From: Psychroflexus gondwanensis ACAM 44
GTDB lineage: Bacteria; Bacteroidota; Bacteroidia; Flavobacteriales; Flavobacteriaceae
Length of the DNA stretch: 64,000 bases
Reading direction: 5' to 3'
Assembly (NCBI RefSeq): GCF_000355905.1
Contig: NZ_APLF01000002.1
Location: 1-64,000, forward strand
Below, piece after piece: positions 42,715-53,500 of the stretch. The notes below the pieces were generated by a model. That model had not been told where the DNA came from. It ran no database searches and saw nothing but the letters and a program-made list of their open reading frames with translations. The stretch's first letter is position 1, and each line of letters opens with the position of its first letter. The position numbers and the translations under genes are program-made.

Positions 42715-43272
42715 ATGAAACTTTTTAAATTTATATTCAGTAAGACTTTTTTGCTTCAATTGATTCTAGCACTGGTTGTTTTAGTCGCTTTGGTATTTGG
42801 GGCTTTAAAGTACCTTGATGTAACTACCAATCACAACGATACGATTGAGGTTCCTGACCTTTCAAAGTTTCAATTGGATATCGTAGATAAGAAACTTGAA
42901 GAAATGAATCTGAGAAGAGAAATATTAGACTCAGCTAGTTTTAATTCAAAATACCCACCATTTTCAGTCTTGGATCAAGTTCCAAAACCAGGAAAACGCG
43001 TAAAAGCAAATCGAAAAATATACCTTACGCTTAATCCTTCGGGATATATTGACGTTGAAATTCCTCAGAATTTAATTCGAAAAACAAGGCGACAGGTAGA
43101 GCCTACATTAATAGCTTTAGGCTTTGAAATTGGAGACATTATAATGAGACCCGATATTGCTAAGGGAGCCATATTAGAATTAAGGCATAAAGGAGAGACC
43201 ATCGAAGCTGGGGATTTTCTGCAAAAGACCAGTACCATAGACCTAGTGGTTGGAGATGGTAGTTTAAGATAA
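42715..43272 (+). CDS. Membrane-anchored PASTA-domain protein
   Basis: A 185-residue protein with an N-terminal membrane helix (LQLILALVVLVALVFGALKYL) and PASTA-like domains outside: EVPDLSKFQLDIVDKKLEEMNLR, then PPFSVLDQVPKPGKRVKANRKIYLTLNPSG, and VEIPQNLIRKTRRQVEPTLIALGFEIG. There is no kinase or transpeptidase domain. ATG at 42715 (MKLFKFIFSK) is preferred to the frame opening at 42697. It is followed by rluD after 32 bases, a neighbourhood seen often in Bacteroidetes. The PASTA domain probably binds peptidoglycan. Confidence 0.88.
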   Translation: MKLFKFIFSKTFLLQLILALVVLVALVFGALKYLDVTTNHNDTIEVPDLSKFQLDIVDKKLEEMNLRREILDSASFNSKYPPFSVLDQVPKPGKRVKANRKIYLTLNPSGYIDVEIPQNLIRKTRRQVEPTLIALGFEIGDIIMRPDIAKGAILELRHKGETIEAGDFLQKTSTIDLVVGDGSLR

Positions 43273-43304
43273 AATAATCAATAAGAGTTTACAAGACAAT
43301 TAGT

Positions 43305-44342
43305 ATGCAAACACAGGAGGACTTAGACGCAAACGACGACCTTTATGAACACCATAGCTTTAAAGCGAACAAAGGTCAGGAGCCACTTCGTGTGGATAAA
43401 TATTTAATGAATTTTATTGAAAATGCAACGCGTAATAAGGTGCAACAGGCCGCTAAGGACGGTAATATTTATGTAAATGGGATTCCTGTAAAACAAAATT
43501 ATAAAGTTAAAGCAGGAGACGAAGTTAAAGTTCTTTTAGCTTATCCTCCGTATGAGAATTTACTCACTCCAGAAGATATTCCTTTGGATATTGTTTATGA
43601 AGATGATGTTTTACTTGTCGTGAACAAGGCTGCTGGTATGGTTGTTCACCCAGGTCATGGGAATTATTCAGGGACTTTAATTAATGCTCTTGTTTATCAT
43701 TTTGATAATTTACCCAATAATAGTAGTGATCGTCCGGGACTCGTCCATCGCATCGATAAGGATACCAGTGGACTTCTTGTGGTAGCTAAGACCGAAGCCG
43801 CTATGGCTTACCTTTCTAACCAGTTTTTTCATAAGACTAGTAAAAGGGAATATGTGGCCATAGTCTGGGGAAATCTCGATGAAGAGGAAGGAACCATAGA
43901 AGGGAATATAGGACGTAATCCAAAAAATAGACTTCAGAATATAGTTTATCTTGGAGAGGATGCAGATCAAGGTAAGCCTGCGGTAACTCACTATAAAGTG
44001 ATTGAACGCTTAGGCTATGTCACTCTTATTTCCTGTCAATTAGAAACAGGTCGAACCCACCAGATCCGAGTGCATTTGAAACACATTGGGCATACCTTAT
44101 TTAATGACGAGCGCTATGGTGGTGATAAGATTCTGAAGGGGACCACGTTTACCAAATACAAACAGTTTGTTGATAATTGTTTTAAAGTTCTCCCAAGGCA
44201 AGCTTTACATGCTAAAACATTGGCTTTTGAACATCCGACGACTAAGGAATGGATGGAATTTAATTCAGAAATTCCCGAAGACATGACCCAATGTATCGAG
44301 CGTTGGAAAAATTATGCTAAAAACAGCAAAGAAAATATTTAG
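43305..44342 (+). CDS. rluD: RluD-type 23S rRNA pseudouridine synthase
   Basis: A 345-residue pseudouridine synthase with an N-terminal S4 RNA-binding domain (LRVDKYLMNFIENATRNKVQQAAKDGNIYVNG) and a RluA/RluD catalytic domain with PGLVHRIDKDTSGLLVVAKT carrying the catalytic Asp. GRTHQIRVHLKHIGH is the second conserved motif. It modifies the large-subunit helix 69 in other bacteria. Probably co-transcribed with the PASTA gene. Confidence 0.93.
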   Translation: MQTQEDLDANDDLYEHHSFKANKGQEPLRVDKYLMNFIENATRNKVQQAAKDGNIYVNGIPVKQNYKVKAGDEVKVLLAYPPYENLLTPEDIPLDIVYEDDVLLVVNKAAGMVVHPGHGNYSGTLINALVYHFDNLPNNSSDRPGLVHRIDKDTSGLLVVAKTEAAMAYLSNQFFHKTSKREYVAIVWGNLDEEEGTIEGNIGRNPKNRLQNIVYLGEDADQGKPAVTHYKVIERLGYVTLISCQLETGRTHQIRVHLKHIGHTLFNDERYGGDKILKGTTFTKYKQFVDNCFKVLPRQALHAKTLAFEHPTTKEWMEFNSEIPEDMTQCIERWKNYAKNSKENI

Positions 44343-44428
44343 TATCAACTTCCTTGATAGCTGTATTTTTAATAATTAGTTAACTAGATCCTTAATTTGT
44401 TCGATTTCGATTATTTTTAAAATAAAAA

Positions 44429-45190
44429 ATGAAACTCATAGTCTCTCCAGCCAAATCGTTAAATGAAAATGATAAGCTCCCAACCAATAGACATACAACA
44501 CCAATTTTCGAAGACCTAGCTGCTCAAATCAATCGCAAGCTATCTAGAATGACCAAAGATGAAATAGGTGAATTGATGAGTATAAGTGATAAACTCGCCG
44601 ATCTTAACTATGGGCGATACCAAGACTTTAAAGAGTCTCATACCCTACAAAATTCTAGACCAGCTATCTATATGTTTGATGGTGATGTCTATAGCGGTAT
44701 AAATGCTTATACAATTCCCGAAGATAAGATAGATACTTTACAAAAATCTCTTCGTATTTTATCTGGAATGTATGGAATTTTAAGACCTTTAGATCTCATG
44801 CAGCCCTATAGATTGGAAATGGGCACTAAGTTGTCTATTGAACAAGACAAAGATTTGTACGCTGTGTGGAAAGAAAAAGTCACAAAGCAGCTCAATTCCG
44901 AAATAGCAGAAGGGGAGTTGCTTGTGAATTTAGCAAGTCAAGAATATTTTAAAGCCGTAGATACCAAGACACTTAAGGCGAAATTAATTTCTCCTGTTTT
45001 TAAAGATTTTAAAAATGGGAAATTGAAAATAATCAGCTTTTACGCTAAGAAAGCTAGAGGCTCTATGGTGAGGTATATTTTGGATAAGGATGTGGAAACC
45101 TTAGAAGGAATTAAAGGGTTTAATTACGATAACTATCATTTCTCTGAAGAATACACTGAAAAAGAGGACGAGCCAGTATTTATAAGGTAA
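44429..45190 (+). CDS. yaaA: Peroxide stress protein YaaA (DUF328)
   Basis: A 253-residue protein of the YaaA/UPF0246 family: [32 protein letters not shown] near 72, [19 protein letters not shown] near 94, [25 protein letters not shown] near 128, and [13 protein letters not shown] near 210. YaaA limits intracellular iron and protects DNA during peroxide stress in E. coli. Monocistronic. Confidence 0.93.
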   Translation: MKLIVSPAKSLNENDKLPTNRHTTPIFEDLAAQINRKLSRMTKDEIGELMSISDKLADLNYGRYQDFKESHTLQNSRPAIYMFDGDVYSGINAYTIPEDKIDTLQKSLRILSGMYGILRPLDLMQPYRLEMGTKLSIEQDKDLYAVWKEKVTKQLNSEIAEGELLVNLASQEYFKAVDTKTLKAKLISPVFKDFKNGKLKIISFYAKKARGSMVRYILDKDVETLEGIKGFNYDNYHFSEEYTEKEDEPVFIR

Positions 45191-45435
45191 TTGCTTTAAT
45201 TCAATACGATCATAGCATTAACATCAATAAAAACTTTTACCAAAATCGTTTATTTTCCGGTCTGTAAAATCGATTTGAATAATAATGATGCTAGTGGTTC
45301 TATTTGTTGGATCCTAACTTGGATGAACAACTAGGTATAATAGTTAGTTTTTTTTATTTATCTCAACTAAGCTTTTATTTAACCCTGATATACTTTAAAA
45401 GATGAAATGACTAAAAGAATTAAAAAAGACTAGGG

Positions 45436-45795
45436 TCACTTATTGAAATGATGCTCTTCTTCTTTAGTCAATAATCTAGATTTAACAACAAATCTATAAC
45501 CTTCGGGTATTTCTAGCGAAAAGCTAGATCCTCGACCCTTTGTTATATCAATGGTAAGGTGAGTATGTTTCCAATATTCAAATTGAGCTTCGTTCATGTA
45601 AAATTTAACTCCTCCAATTTCGCCCATAAAAATATCAGATTCGTCTAAATAAAAGTCTTCTTTGGGTAAAAGCATTGGTGATGAGCCGTCACAACAGCCA
45701 CCACTAAGATGGAAAATAACATTCCCGTGCTTTAATTTCAACTCTTCTAACGCTTTTTCGGCATTTTCAGTTATATCAACTCTAGTATACACCAT
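45436..45795 (-). CDS. DUF779 protein associated with aldehyde dehydrogenase
   Basis: A 119-residue protein of the DUF779 family: VIFHLSGGCCDGSSPMLLPKEDF, IGGVKFYMNEAQFEYWKHTHLTIDI, RGSSFSLEIPEGYRFVVKSRLL. The CC pair near residue 33 is a possible metal or disulfide site. It lies 122 bases downstream of the aldehyde dehydrogenase gene on the same strand, a pairing common in bacteria. The molecular role is not known. Confidence 0.88.
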   Translation of the reverse strand: MVYTRVDITENAEKALEELKLKHGNVIFHLSGGCCDGSSPMLLPKEDFYLDESDIFMGEIGGVKFYMNEAQFEYWKHTHLTIDITKGRGSSFSLEIPEGYRFVVKSRLLTKEEEHHFNK

Positions 45796-45917
45796 AATAT
45801 TTTTATTCTAATAAGATTAAAAACATACATCTCAACTTTTTAATTTTCCACAATTAAAATCAGAATGAATTAAAAAGTCAAGGCGTATGTTGTAGATGAT
45901 TTTAAATTGACTGAGAT

Positions 45918-47417
45918 CTAAAAGAATCCAAGTTTATTTTTATCATAAGAAATAAGCATGTTTTTGGCTTGGCGATAGTGGTTGAGCATCATCAAGTGGT
46001 TTTCTCTACCAAATCCAGATTTTTTATAACCTCCAAATGGTGCATGAGCTGGGTAATCGTGGTAGCAGTTGACCCAAACTCTACCTGCTTTTATAGCTCT
46101 TGGAATTTGATATAGTTGATGTGCATCTCGTGTCCATACTCCTGCACCTAACCCGTAAAGTGTATCGTTGGCAATTTCCAAAGCTTCAGCTTCATCTTTA
46201 AATTTACAGACTGCGAGTACTGGACCAAAAATTTCTTCTTGGAACACTCTCATTTTGTTATGACCTTCCAAGATAGTTGGCTGAATATAAAAACCATCAG
46301 CATATTCTCCACTAGCTTTGAAGGCTTCTCCACCGCAAAGCACTTTGGCACCTTCTTTTTTACCAATATCTAGATAAGATAAAATCTTTTCATATTGATC
46401 GTTGGAAGCTTGTGCACCTACTTGGGTATTCATGTTGAATGGATCTCCCTGTATAATTGCTTTTGTGCGCTCTACAACACGCTCCACAAACTTATCATAG
46501 ATGTCTTCTTGAACTAAAAGTCGCGATGGACACGTACAAACTTCACCTTGGTTAAACGCAAAAAGAACAGCTCCTTCGATGCATTTATCCAAAAACTCAT
46601 CATCATGATCCATTACAGAATTAAAAAATACGTTAGGAGATTTTCCACCCAATTCCATAGTCACTGGGTTGAGGTTTTTGGAGGCATATTGCATAATTAA
46701 TTGACCAGTAGTGGTTTCACCGGTGAATGCGACCTTATTTACTTTTGAACTTGAAGCCAATGGTTTGCCTGCTTCAGGACCAAAACCATGAATGACATTT
46801 AAAACACCAGGCGGTAATAAATGACCAATTTTCTCCATAAGGAAAGTTGCTGAACTTGGTGTTTGTTCTGCTGGTTTTAAAACTACACAATTTCCTGATG
46901 CTAGTGCAGGGGCAACTTTCCAAGCGAGCATAAGCATGGGGAAGTTCCAAGGTATAATTTGCGCAACTACACCTAAAGGCTCTTTTATAATCAATGAAAG
47001 TGTATTTTCATTGAGTTCTGTAGCACTTCCTTCTTCCGCTCTTATAACAGAGGCAAAGTATCTAAAATGATCTACAGCTAAGGGAATATCTGCATTTATG
47101 GTTTCTCTTATGGCTTTACCATTATCGTAAGTATCTATGGCTGCAAATTCGTTTAAATTTTCCTCTATAACGTCCGCAATTTTTTGAAGAATAGATGCTC
47201 TATGAGCTGCAGATGTATTTCCCCAAGCCACTTTTGCGGCATTGGCTGCATCTACTGCTTTTTCTACATCCTCTTTCTGAGATCGTGGATATTTTGCAAT
47301 CAATTGATTGTTGGTAGGTGACGTGTTTTCAAAATATTGACCTCCAATAGGATCTACAAACTCTCCATTGATATAGTTGCCATACTTCTCTTTGAATTTT
47401 GGTTTTGTGTGATTCAT
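45918..47417 (-). CDS. NAD-dependent aldehyde dehydrogenase
   Basis: A 499-residue aldehyde dehydrogenase: [54 protein letters not shown] (catalytic Glu), [16 protein letters not shown] (nucleophile in the CTC segment), and [10 protein letters not shown]. The CTCPSR variant is typical of the AldA/ExaC group that works on acetaldehyde and other short aldehydes. It forms a probable operon with DUF779. A dead AraC regulator gene lies upstream on the other strand. Confidence 0.9.
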   Translation of the reverse strand: MNHTKPKFKEKYGNYINGEFVDPIGGQYFENTSPTNNQLIAKYPRSQKEDVEKAVDAANAAKVAWGNTSAAHRASILQKIADVIEENLNEFAAIDTYDNGKAIRETINADIPLAVDHFRYFASVIRAEEGSATELNENTLSLIIKEPLGVVAQIIPWNFPMLMLAWKVAPALASGNCVVLKPAEQTPSSATFLMEKIGHLLPPGVLNVIHGFGPEAGKPLASSSKVNKVAFTGETTTGQLIMQYASKNLNPVTMELGGKSPNVFFNSVMDHDDEFLDKCIEGAVLFAFNQGEVCTCPSRLLVQEDIYDKFVERVVERTKAIIQGDPFNMNTQVGAQASNDQYEKILSYLDIGKKEGAKVLCGGEAFKASGEYADGFYIQPTILEGHNKMRVFQEEIFGPVLAVCKFKDEAEALEIANDTLYGLGAGVWTRDAHQLYQIPRAIKAGRVWVNCYHDYPAHAPFGGYKKSGFGRENHLMMLNHYRQAKNMLISYDKNKLGFF

Positions 47418-47866
47418 AATATTATGGGTTTAAAAATTAGAATATTATAAAATTAACCATAATTTTATTTAAAATAGAATAATACTATCTTTAAATATCA
47501 TTATTTTATTTATTTAAAAATGTGCTTAGATTCAGCTTTACACAATTATATAAATTATAGAACGGTTTAAAATTTAGTAGAAAAACGAACAATTTAATCT
47601 GCTGAATTTTCCGAAATGAATATTTTTGAAACGCATAAAAAAGCAAATCAGGTTTATCTAGAGTTTAATAGTTCTAGTTATTTTTTACCCAATTCAAAAA
47701 ACAGGAAGGTATGACGCCTAGTCAATTTAGGAAATCATTTATAGATCTGATTCGCAGAAACTGATATATATCATATTTCACTCATTTCCAGTCTATTTGT
47801 AACTTTTGTTTCATTCAATTTTTCAGATAACTTTTAATTTAGCTGTATAATTTTAAAACTATAACT
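47418..47866. other. Intergenic region with AraC relic
   Basis: The 449-base gap contains the promoter side of the aldehyde dehydrogenase gene and the AraC relic at 47616-47764. The remainder is AT-rich, with TAACTTTTG-like motifs before the MBL gene but no clear gene. Confidence 0.45.
47616..47764 (+). pseudogene. Relic of an AraC-family regulator (C-terminal HTH)
   Basis: MNIFETHKKANQVYLEFNSSSYF runs into FFTQFKKQEGMTPSQFRKSF after one missing T in the T run at 47681-47686. The second segment is the end of AraC/XylS HTH domains (YFxxxFKKxxGxTPxxYR). The sensor part and the first helix-turn-helix are gone. AraC regulators are usually divergent to this aldehyde dehydrogenase/DUF779 pair, so this is the former local regulator. 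Confidence 0.65.
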
Positions 47867-49279
47867 ATGAAAGTTGAACAAATTTATACAGGATGTATAG
47901 CCCATGCGGCTTATTATGTAGAAAGTAATGGGGAAGCAGCGATCTTTGATCCGTTGAGAGAGGTCCAGCCCTATATCGACAAGGCCAACGAAGATGATGC
48001 TAAGATAAAATATGTTTTTGAAACGCATTTTCACGCTGATTTTGTGAGCGGTCATTTAGATTTGGCTAAAAAAACAGGAGCCGATATTATTTTTGGCCCT
48101 ACTGCTCAACCTAATTTTGAAGCAGTTATTGCTGAGGATAATCAAGAATTTAAAGTTGGAGAGTACACGATTAAGGCAATTCATACTCCAGGTCATACAA
48201 TGGAGTCGACTACTTATTTACTCATAGATGAAACTAGAAAAAGTCATGGTATTATTACTGGAGATACATTATTTATTGGCGACGTAGGTCGTCCAGACTT
48301 AGCTCAGCATGTTGTGGCAGATCTTACTGAAAAAAAACTGGCGGCTCATCTTTTCGATTCTCTTCGAAATAAAATTATGCCATTGTCCGATGATTTAATA
48401 GTGTATCCTAATCATGGCGCAGGAAGCGCATGTGGCAAAATGATGAGTCAAGAAACGACAGACACCCTAGGCCATCAAAAAGAGACCAATTACGCACTAA
48501 GAGCAGATATGACTAAAGAGGAATTCATAAAAGAATTACTCGAAGGATTAACTCCACCTCCTGGGTATTTCCCCAAAAATGTGCTGATGAATATTCAAGG
48601 CTACGAAAGTATTGATGATATCATAGATCGGGGAGAGAAACCTTTAGGTCCAAATGCTTTTGAAACTGTCGCCAACGAAACTATGGCTTTAATACTAGAC
48701 ACGAGAGAGGCTAAAGATTTCCACAAGGCTTTTATTCCTAACAGTATAAATATTGGTTTAGATAATAATTTTGCACAATGGGTCGGAGAGTTGATTCCAG
48801 ATATAAAACAGCAGATTTTATTAGTTACCGATCCAGGAAATGAGGAAGAAAGCATCATAAGACTTGCACGCGTGGGTTATGATCACTCCATCGGTTATCT
48901 AAAAGGTGGTATAACATCTTGGGTTGATTTCGGTAAAGAAGTTGACCATATCAATAGACTTACAGTTTCTGAACTGAAGAAAAAAATGGCTGATCATGTT
49001 AAAGTATTTGATGTTAGAAAGTCGAGTGAATACCAATCTCAACACCTGGTAGGTGCGGAGAACTCACCTTTAAACCTTATAAATAAGCATTTATCTGAAT
49101 TTCCTAAAGGAGAATTTATAGTGCATTGTGAAGGAGGCTATCGGAGTATGATAGCAGCATCTATTCTTAAGCAGAGAGGTTTCGACAATGTTGTGGATGT
49201 TGAGGGTGGCTTTGAGGAAATCCTTGAAGAAAATGAAATACCAACAACCAACTATGTTTGTCCTACGACTTTATTATAA
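47867..49279 (+). CDS. Metallo-beta-lactamase-fold persulfide dioxygenase with two rhodanese domains
   Basis: A 470-residue protein. Residues 1-230 form an ETHE1/Blh-type metallo-beta-lactamase domain: HFHADFVSGHLDLAKKTG (HxHxD), HTPGHTMES and TLFIGDVGRPDLAQH. Then two rhodanese-like domains: the first (near 265-355, ALILDTREAKDFHKAFIPNS) has no active Cys where one is expected (LLVTDPGNEEE); the second (near 370-460) has FIVHCEGGYRSMIA with the active Cys. It should oxidise persulfides and transfer sulfane sulfur, detoxifying H2S or thiosulfate products. It stands beside cysH. Confidence 0.88.
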   Translation: MKVEQIYTGCIAHAAYYVESNGEAAIFDPLREVQPYIDKANEDDAKIKYVFETHFHADFVSGHLDLAKKTGADIIFGPTAQPNFEAVIAEDNQEFKVGEYTIKAIHTPGHTMESTTYLLIDETRKSHGIITGDTLFIGDVGRPDLAQHVVADLTEKKLAAHLFDSLRNKIMPLSDDLIVYPNHGAGSACGKMMSQETTDTLGHQKETNYALRADMTKEEFIKELLEGLTPPPGYFPKNVLMNIQGYESIDDIIDRGEKPLGPNAFETVANETMALILDTREAKDFHKAFIPNSINIGLDNNFAQWVGELIPDIKQQILLVTDPGNEEESIIRLARVGYDHSIGYLKGGITSWVDFGKEVDHINRLTVSELKKKMADHVKVFDVRKSSEYQSQHLVGAENSPLNLINKHLSEFPKGEFIVHCEGGYRSMIAASILKQRGFDNVVDVEGGFEEILEENEIPTTNYVCPTTLL

Positions 49280-49300
49280 AACTCAAATTTCATTATAAAG

Positions 49301-49326
49301 AAAAAAGCTCCATTAGGAGCTTTTTT
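49301..49326. terminator. Bidirectional terminator between persulfide dioxygenase and cysH
   Basis: An 11-bp stem AAAAAAGCTCC / GGAGCTTTTTT with a four-base loop between the convergent genes; it overlaps the cysH stop. Confidence 0.8.
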
Positions 49327-50015
49327 TATAGGTGTAACCCACATTCTGTTTTGGGATTATTGTTCCAGCGGCCACTTCTGTCCTCTCCAGGAACAGTACA
49401 GTGTCGACAACCAATAGAATTATATCCTTTACTCACTAAAGGATGAAAGGGTAAATCATGTGCTTTTATAAAATCGTCTCTTTGTTCCTTGCTTACATCT
49501 ACAAGAGGATAAAATTTGAGGATGTCACCTCTTTGTTCAAAAATATCTAGTGTGTTTCTATGATCACTTTGCCATTCCATCAATCCTGATACCCAAACAG
49601 TGTATTTATTTTTAATGACCTCGAGAGGTTTTACCTTATTAATAGAGCAGCAGAAATCTGGATTTTTGGACCAAGTCATGTCTTTGGTCGTAAATTCATG
49701 TTCATGAGCTAAGGCTCTAACGGATTTTACATTGAGGTTGTAAGTTTCCGAAAGTTGTTTTTTGTAGCTTAAGGTCTCATCAAAATGATAACCTGTATCA
49801 ATGAAGTAAATGATCTGATTTGTATTTACTTCAGAAAATAATTTAAGCAAGAACGCTGAAGTTGCTGCAAACGAGCTTGTTAGCATTATCTCTGCTTCAT
49901 CAAAATCTTCATACAAAGCTTTGATACGATCTATTAAACTTAAAGGTTTATATTTTTTATTGAGTTTCTGTATTTCTAATTCAGAAATGGTTCTCTTCTC
50001 CGCAATTTCACTCAT
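49326..50015 (-). CDS. cysH: Phosphoadenylyl/adenylyl-sulfate reductase
   Basis: A 229-residue PAPS/APS reductase: EAEIMLTSSFAATSAFLLKLF is the PP-loop, FIDTGYHFDETLSYKKQL follows, and NPDFCCSINKVKPL and CRHCTVPGEDRSGRWNNNPKTECGLHL carry four Cys for an Fe-S cluster plus the ECGLH active Cys. The four-Cys pattern favours APS (adenylyl-sulfate) reductases of the plant/bacterial type. It reduces activated sulfate to sulfite for cysteine synthesis. No other cys genes adjoin. Confidence 0.9.
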   Translation of the reverse strand: MSEIAEKRTISELEIQKLNKKYKPLSLIDRIKALYEDFDEAEIMLTSSFAATSAFLLKLFSEVNTNQIIYFIDTGYHFDETLSYKKQLSETYNLNVKSVRALAHEHEFTTKDMTWSKNPDFCCSINKVKPLEVIKNKYTVWVSGLMEWQSDHRNTLDIFEQRGDILKFYPLVDVSKEQRDDFIKAHDLPFHPLVSKGYNSIGCRHCTVPGEDRSGRWNNNPKTECGLHL

Positions 50016-50152
50016 TCTATCTCTAGATATTTTAACTTTGCGAATATAAGTAACTGTTTACTTTTTGTCATAAATTTGACGTGTTAACTTCAAGAGATTG
50101 GGGTTTACTCGTCATAAACTAAATAACTGTCAATTTTATAAATATATATTCA

Positions 50153-50560
50153 ATGGGTTTTTTTGATAAACTGTTTAATACGAAGTCAACACAACAAGAA
50201 GAGACAACTTCAAAATCTAATTTTACCTGGCGTCAACTTGAAGATATCTCTCAGCTCGATGCGGTAGAAGAACTTTCCGAAGAAAAGCTAGTTGTGATTT
50301 TTAAGCATTCAGTGTCCTGTGGAATCAGCAATATGGTTTGGCATCAGTTTCAAAATAATATTGATTTTACCAACGAGCATATTGAAATGTTATATCTCGA
50401 TCTACTAGCAAATAGAGACATTTCCAACGAGATTACTCGTCGTTTTCGAGTTTTGCATCAATCTCCTCAAATTTTAGTGATCCAAAACAAGGAAGTGATT
50501 CATCATGCCTCGCATTCTGCCATACGACTATCAAACATCAAAGAGTTATTACCTTCTTAG
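50153..50560 (+). CDS. ytxJ: Bacillithiol-system redox protein YtxJ
   Basis: A 135-residue thioredoxin-fold protein of the YtxJ/DUF2847 family: WRQLEDISQLDAVEELS, LVVIFKHSVSCGISNMVWHQF with a single active Cys (monothiol), IEMLYLDLLANRDISNEI, HQSPQILVIQNKEVIHHASHSAI. These occur with bacillithiol and remove it from proteins as monothiol glutaredoxin-like reductases (bacilliredoxin-like). Bacillithiol use in this organism is inferred. Confidence 0.88.
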   Translation: MGFFDKLFNTKSTQQEETTSKSNFTWRQLEDISQLDAVEELSEEKLVVIFKHSVSCGISNMVWHQFQNNIDFTNEHIEMLYLDLLANRDISNEITRRFRVLHQSPQILVIQNKEVIHHASHSAIRLSNIKELLPS

Positions 50561-50571
50561 TTTGAGCTTTT

Positions 50572-53500
50572 CTACTCTACAATTAATTTGTGGGTAGTAG
50601 TCTGAGCTCTGTAGGTTAACTTTACTAGGTATATTCCAGAGTTAAGACTACTTGTATTCAGTTTTAGTTCTCCAGAAGACACGCGGTCTTTTGAGATTTC
50701 TATATTTTGTCCTACCATATTGAAAACTGAAACCGTTAATTCGTTGTCGAAGTCTGGATTATGCTTAAGATAAGTATATCCAGTATTTGAGGGGTTTGGA
50801 TAAAGTTGAAAACGAGTTGCCATCTCATTTTGTGATGTGCCTAGGGTAACTCGCTCAAATCGAATTTCAAATCGATTGGAATTTACAGATTCAGCAATAG
50901 TTTTATCAACTTCGAAAGTCATTTTATTTTCACCAGAATTAAGAGGATATTCCTCATCGGTATAAGTGTCTTTAAAATAGACATCAAACTCGTCTACGTC
51001 GGTCATCGTAATAAACATGGAATACTCGGTAGCCGTATAATTTCCGATCCAAAAGTTAAGTTTCTCATCAGCAGTTGGATATTTTCTTTTTTCAATAGCT
51101 AAGTAATTTGAGTCATTTTCTAAAATACTAAAAGACTCTTCAGTATTCCATACTTTGGTAGCATCAAATTGATTGACATCGTTAGAGTAATTATCATTGA
51201 ATTTAAGGCGAACACCATCTACAACTTTATTATCATCTTTTCTGATTAGTGTTAAATCAATCTTGCCAAGGGTTTCTGGGGTACTAAAAGCTTCATTATT
51301 GAAGGTGTTGTCAGTTTTATATTCTTCTTTAAATACCAAGCTAGGTTGATTTTGATCATTTGCAGTTTCAGCTGTTTCTATAAAAACGGCTTGGTTAGGT
51401 TGAATATACTTAAAAGACCCTGCAATAGCTGTGTTCAATTCTTGTCTAGAAGGAATATATTCTACTGGATCTGAGTCTAGATCAACTGTAACATAACCAC
51501 CGCTAGTTTGTAAAGCAGGTGACCAGGCGTAATAAAAATTCTTTTTGAGATGAGATGAACTTTCTTGAAGTAGTCGTTTCATATCAACTTGCGCTTGGTA
51601 AGGATTACCTATAAGTGAAAATCCCTGCGGATTTGGATGTAATTCTGATGATAAATCGATATCACCAAAGACCAATTCTCCAGTACTTCGCAAGGTTGTG
51701 GAACCCGTATAAGCAGAATTATTTGAGTAGATATTTGTACTTCGGTCCCCTCTCAATAACAAGCTATATGAATTTCCAGCTTCTAATTTATTTTGATCGG
51801 TATTTGAAAAACTAGCCCAATTATTGGATGTGATATCCCAAGTGAATAGAGACGGATTACCAGATAGAGAGGCATCAAAACCTTTTGCTCCTTGTTTGCT
51901 TCCTGTGATATGAGTTCCGTAACCAGGGTGAGGGTTCTTGTTGGAGTTAAAGTTGTTTACTGTGTTATGAACCCCTTCTTGCCAGTCGTCAAGAATGGTT
52001 CCTACGGAATTTAAAGAAGAGCTTAAATATCTAAAAGCTCTATTAGACTTACTCATATATTTTTCGGTCCTCATCCCACCAATGATCTGACTTCCATTTT
52101 GAACTTCAGCTAAAATAGCAGTATTTAAAGAATCAGATTTGAAGGTGATTAAGTTATCTTCAGGATTAGCATGATTATAATTAGTAATCAAGTTTCCGCT
52201 TTTTAATTCTATTTTTTTGAAGATATCGATGGAGCCTCTTGCAAGAGACACATCATCTTTAGTATTGTCTATGATGAGACTTCCAATGTTTGCTTTTGAA
52301 GCTAAGCTTATAGTTTGAAGCGCATCTCCTTTGAAAGAAAAGTTTCCATATATTGAGTTTAAATCTCCTTTAGAAAATAGGTTGCCTTTGATTTCAATTT
52401 CAGCTAAATTGGTAAGAACGGCTCCCTCTTTAATGATAACATTGAATAAACTAACATTTTTATTGAAAATAGGATTGAAATTGGTCTTTGGAATTAGAAC
52501 ACTTTTGTTTTTTATTTTACCCGACCAGTTGTCTTTGTCTTCTACATCGGAGGATTTTGATCCTAACCAAACCACAATTTCTCCATTAGTATTACATTTT
52601 TCTGAAGTAACATTACCTTGAAGTATCCAATTGGAAGGTAGTTTATTCAAGTCTTTTACAGATATTGTACTTGCTGAATTTGCACTGATTTTACCACCCC
52701 ATCCTTTCGCATTTTTTATCTCTAGAGTATTACAGTTGAGCTCAGTATATAGTTCACCTCTTAAAGTAAGCTCATCAAACTTAGCACTTCCTAAGAAATG
52801 AATTGATGCCCTTTCATTAACAATAGTTTTATTCCCGAACTCTAAACCAGCACTAGCTTCTAGATGTCCTTCCCATAAGTTGACATCACCATCAATTTCA
52901 AGAAAACCATTGGCTTCCGTATTGGCTTGAGGACTGTTACTAATGTAACCTTCTTCAAATTTTAATTCACCTGACAGTGTAGAGAATCCATTATTGATTA
53001 ACTTTTTTTTGAATTCAGACTTTCCAGATAATGTTAATCGACCATTATTATCGATATCACCTTCGAATTTAGATTCACCCTGTGATTCAAAAACCATGCT
53101 TGTTCCTAAACTGGTATTTTCCTTTTGCTTCAGCTTAAAGGCGGAAGAGTTATCATTGAAAAGACTTCCAGAACTGAAGTCACTATAACCTTCAATACTT
53201 AGTTCAGCGCCATTTAAATTATTCAAAGAACCTCCTTCAAAACCAAACTTAGATTCCATTTTACCATAGTTGACGACTTCTGAGTTTTCATCTAATTTCA
53301 AAGATTGGTCGTATTCAAATTCACCATAATTGTAGATAGTTTTAGAGCCTTCAAAATTTAAGCCTTTGGATTTAAATTTTACTTCTTCGCCTACACATAG
53401 TGTTACATTATCTCCAAGCTTGGCCCAATCTATTTTATAGTCAAATTTACCTATAAAGCAAATGGTTTTATTTCTAGTAAGATCGTACGAATTGCCATCT

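Noticed and set aside
48601-48858. An 85-codon minus-strand frame within the MBL-rhodanese gene
   Set aside because: Antisense shadow; the plus-strand gene has all the expected motifs.
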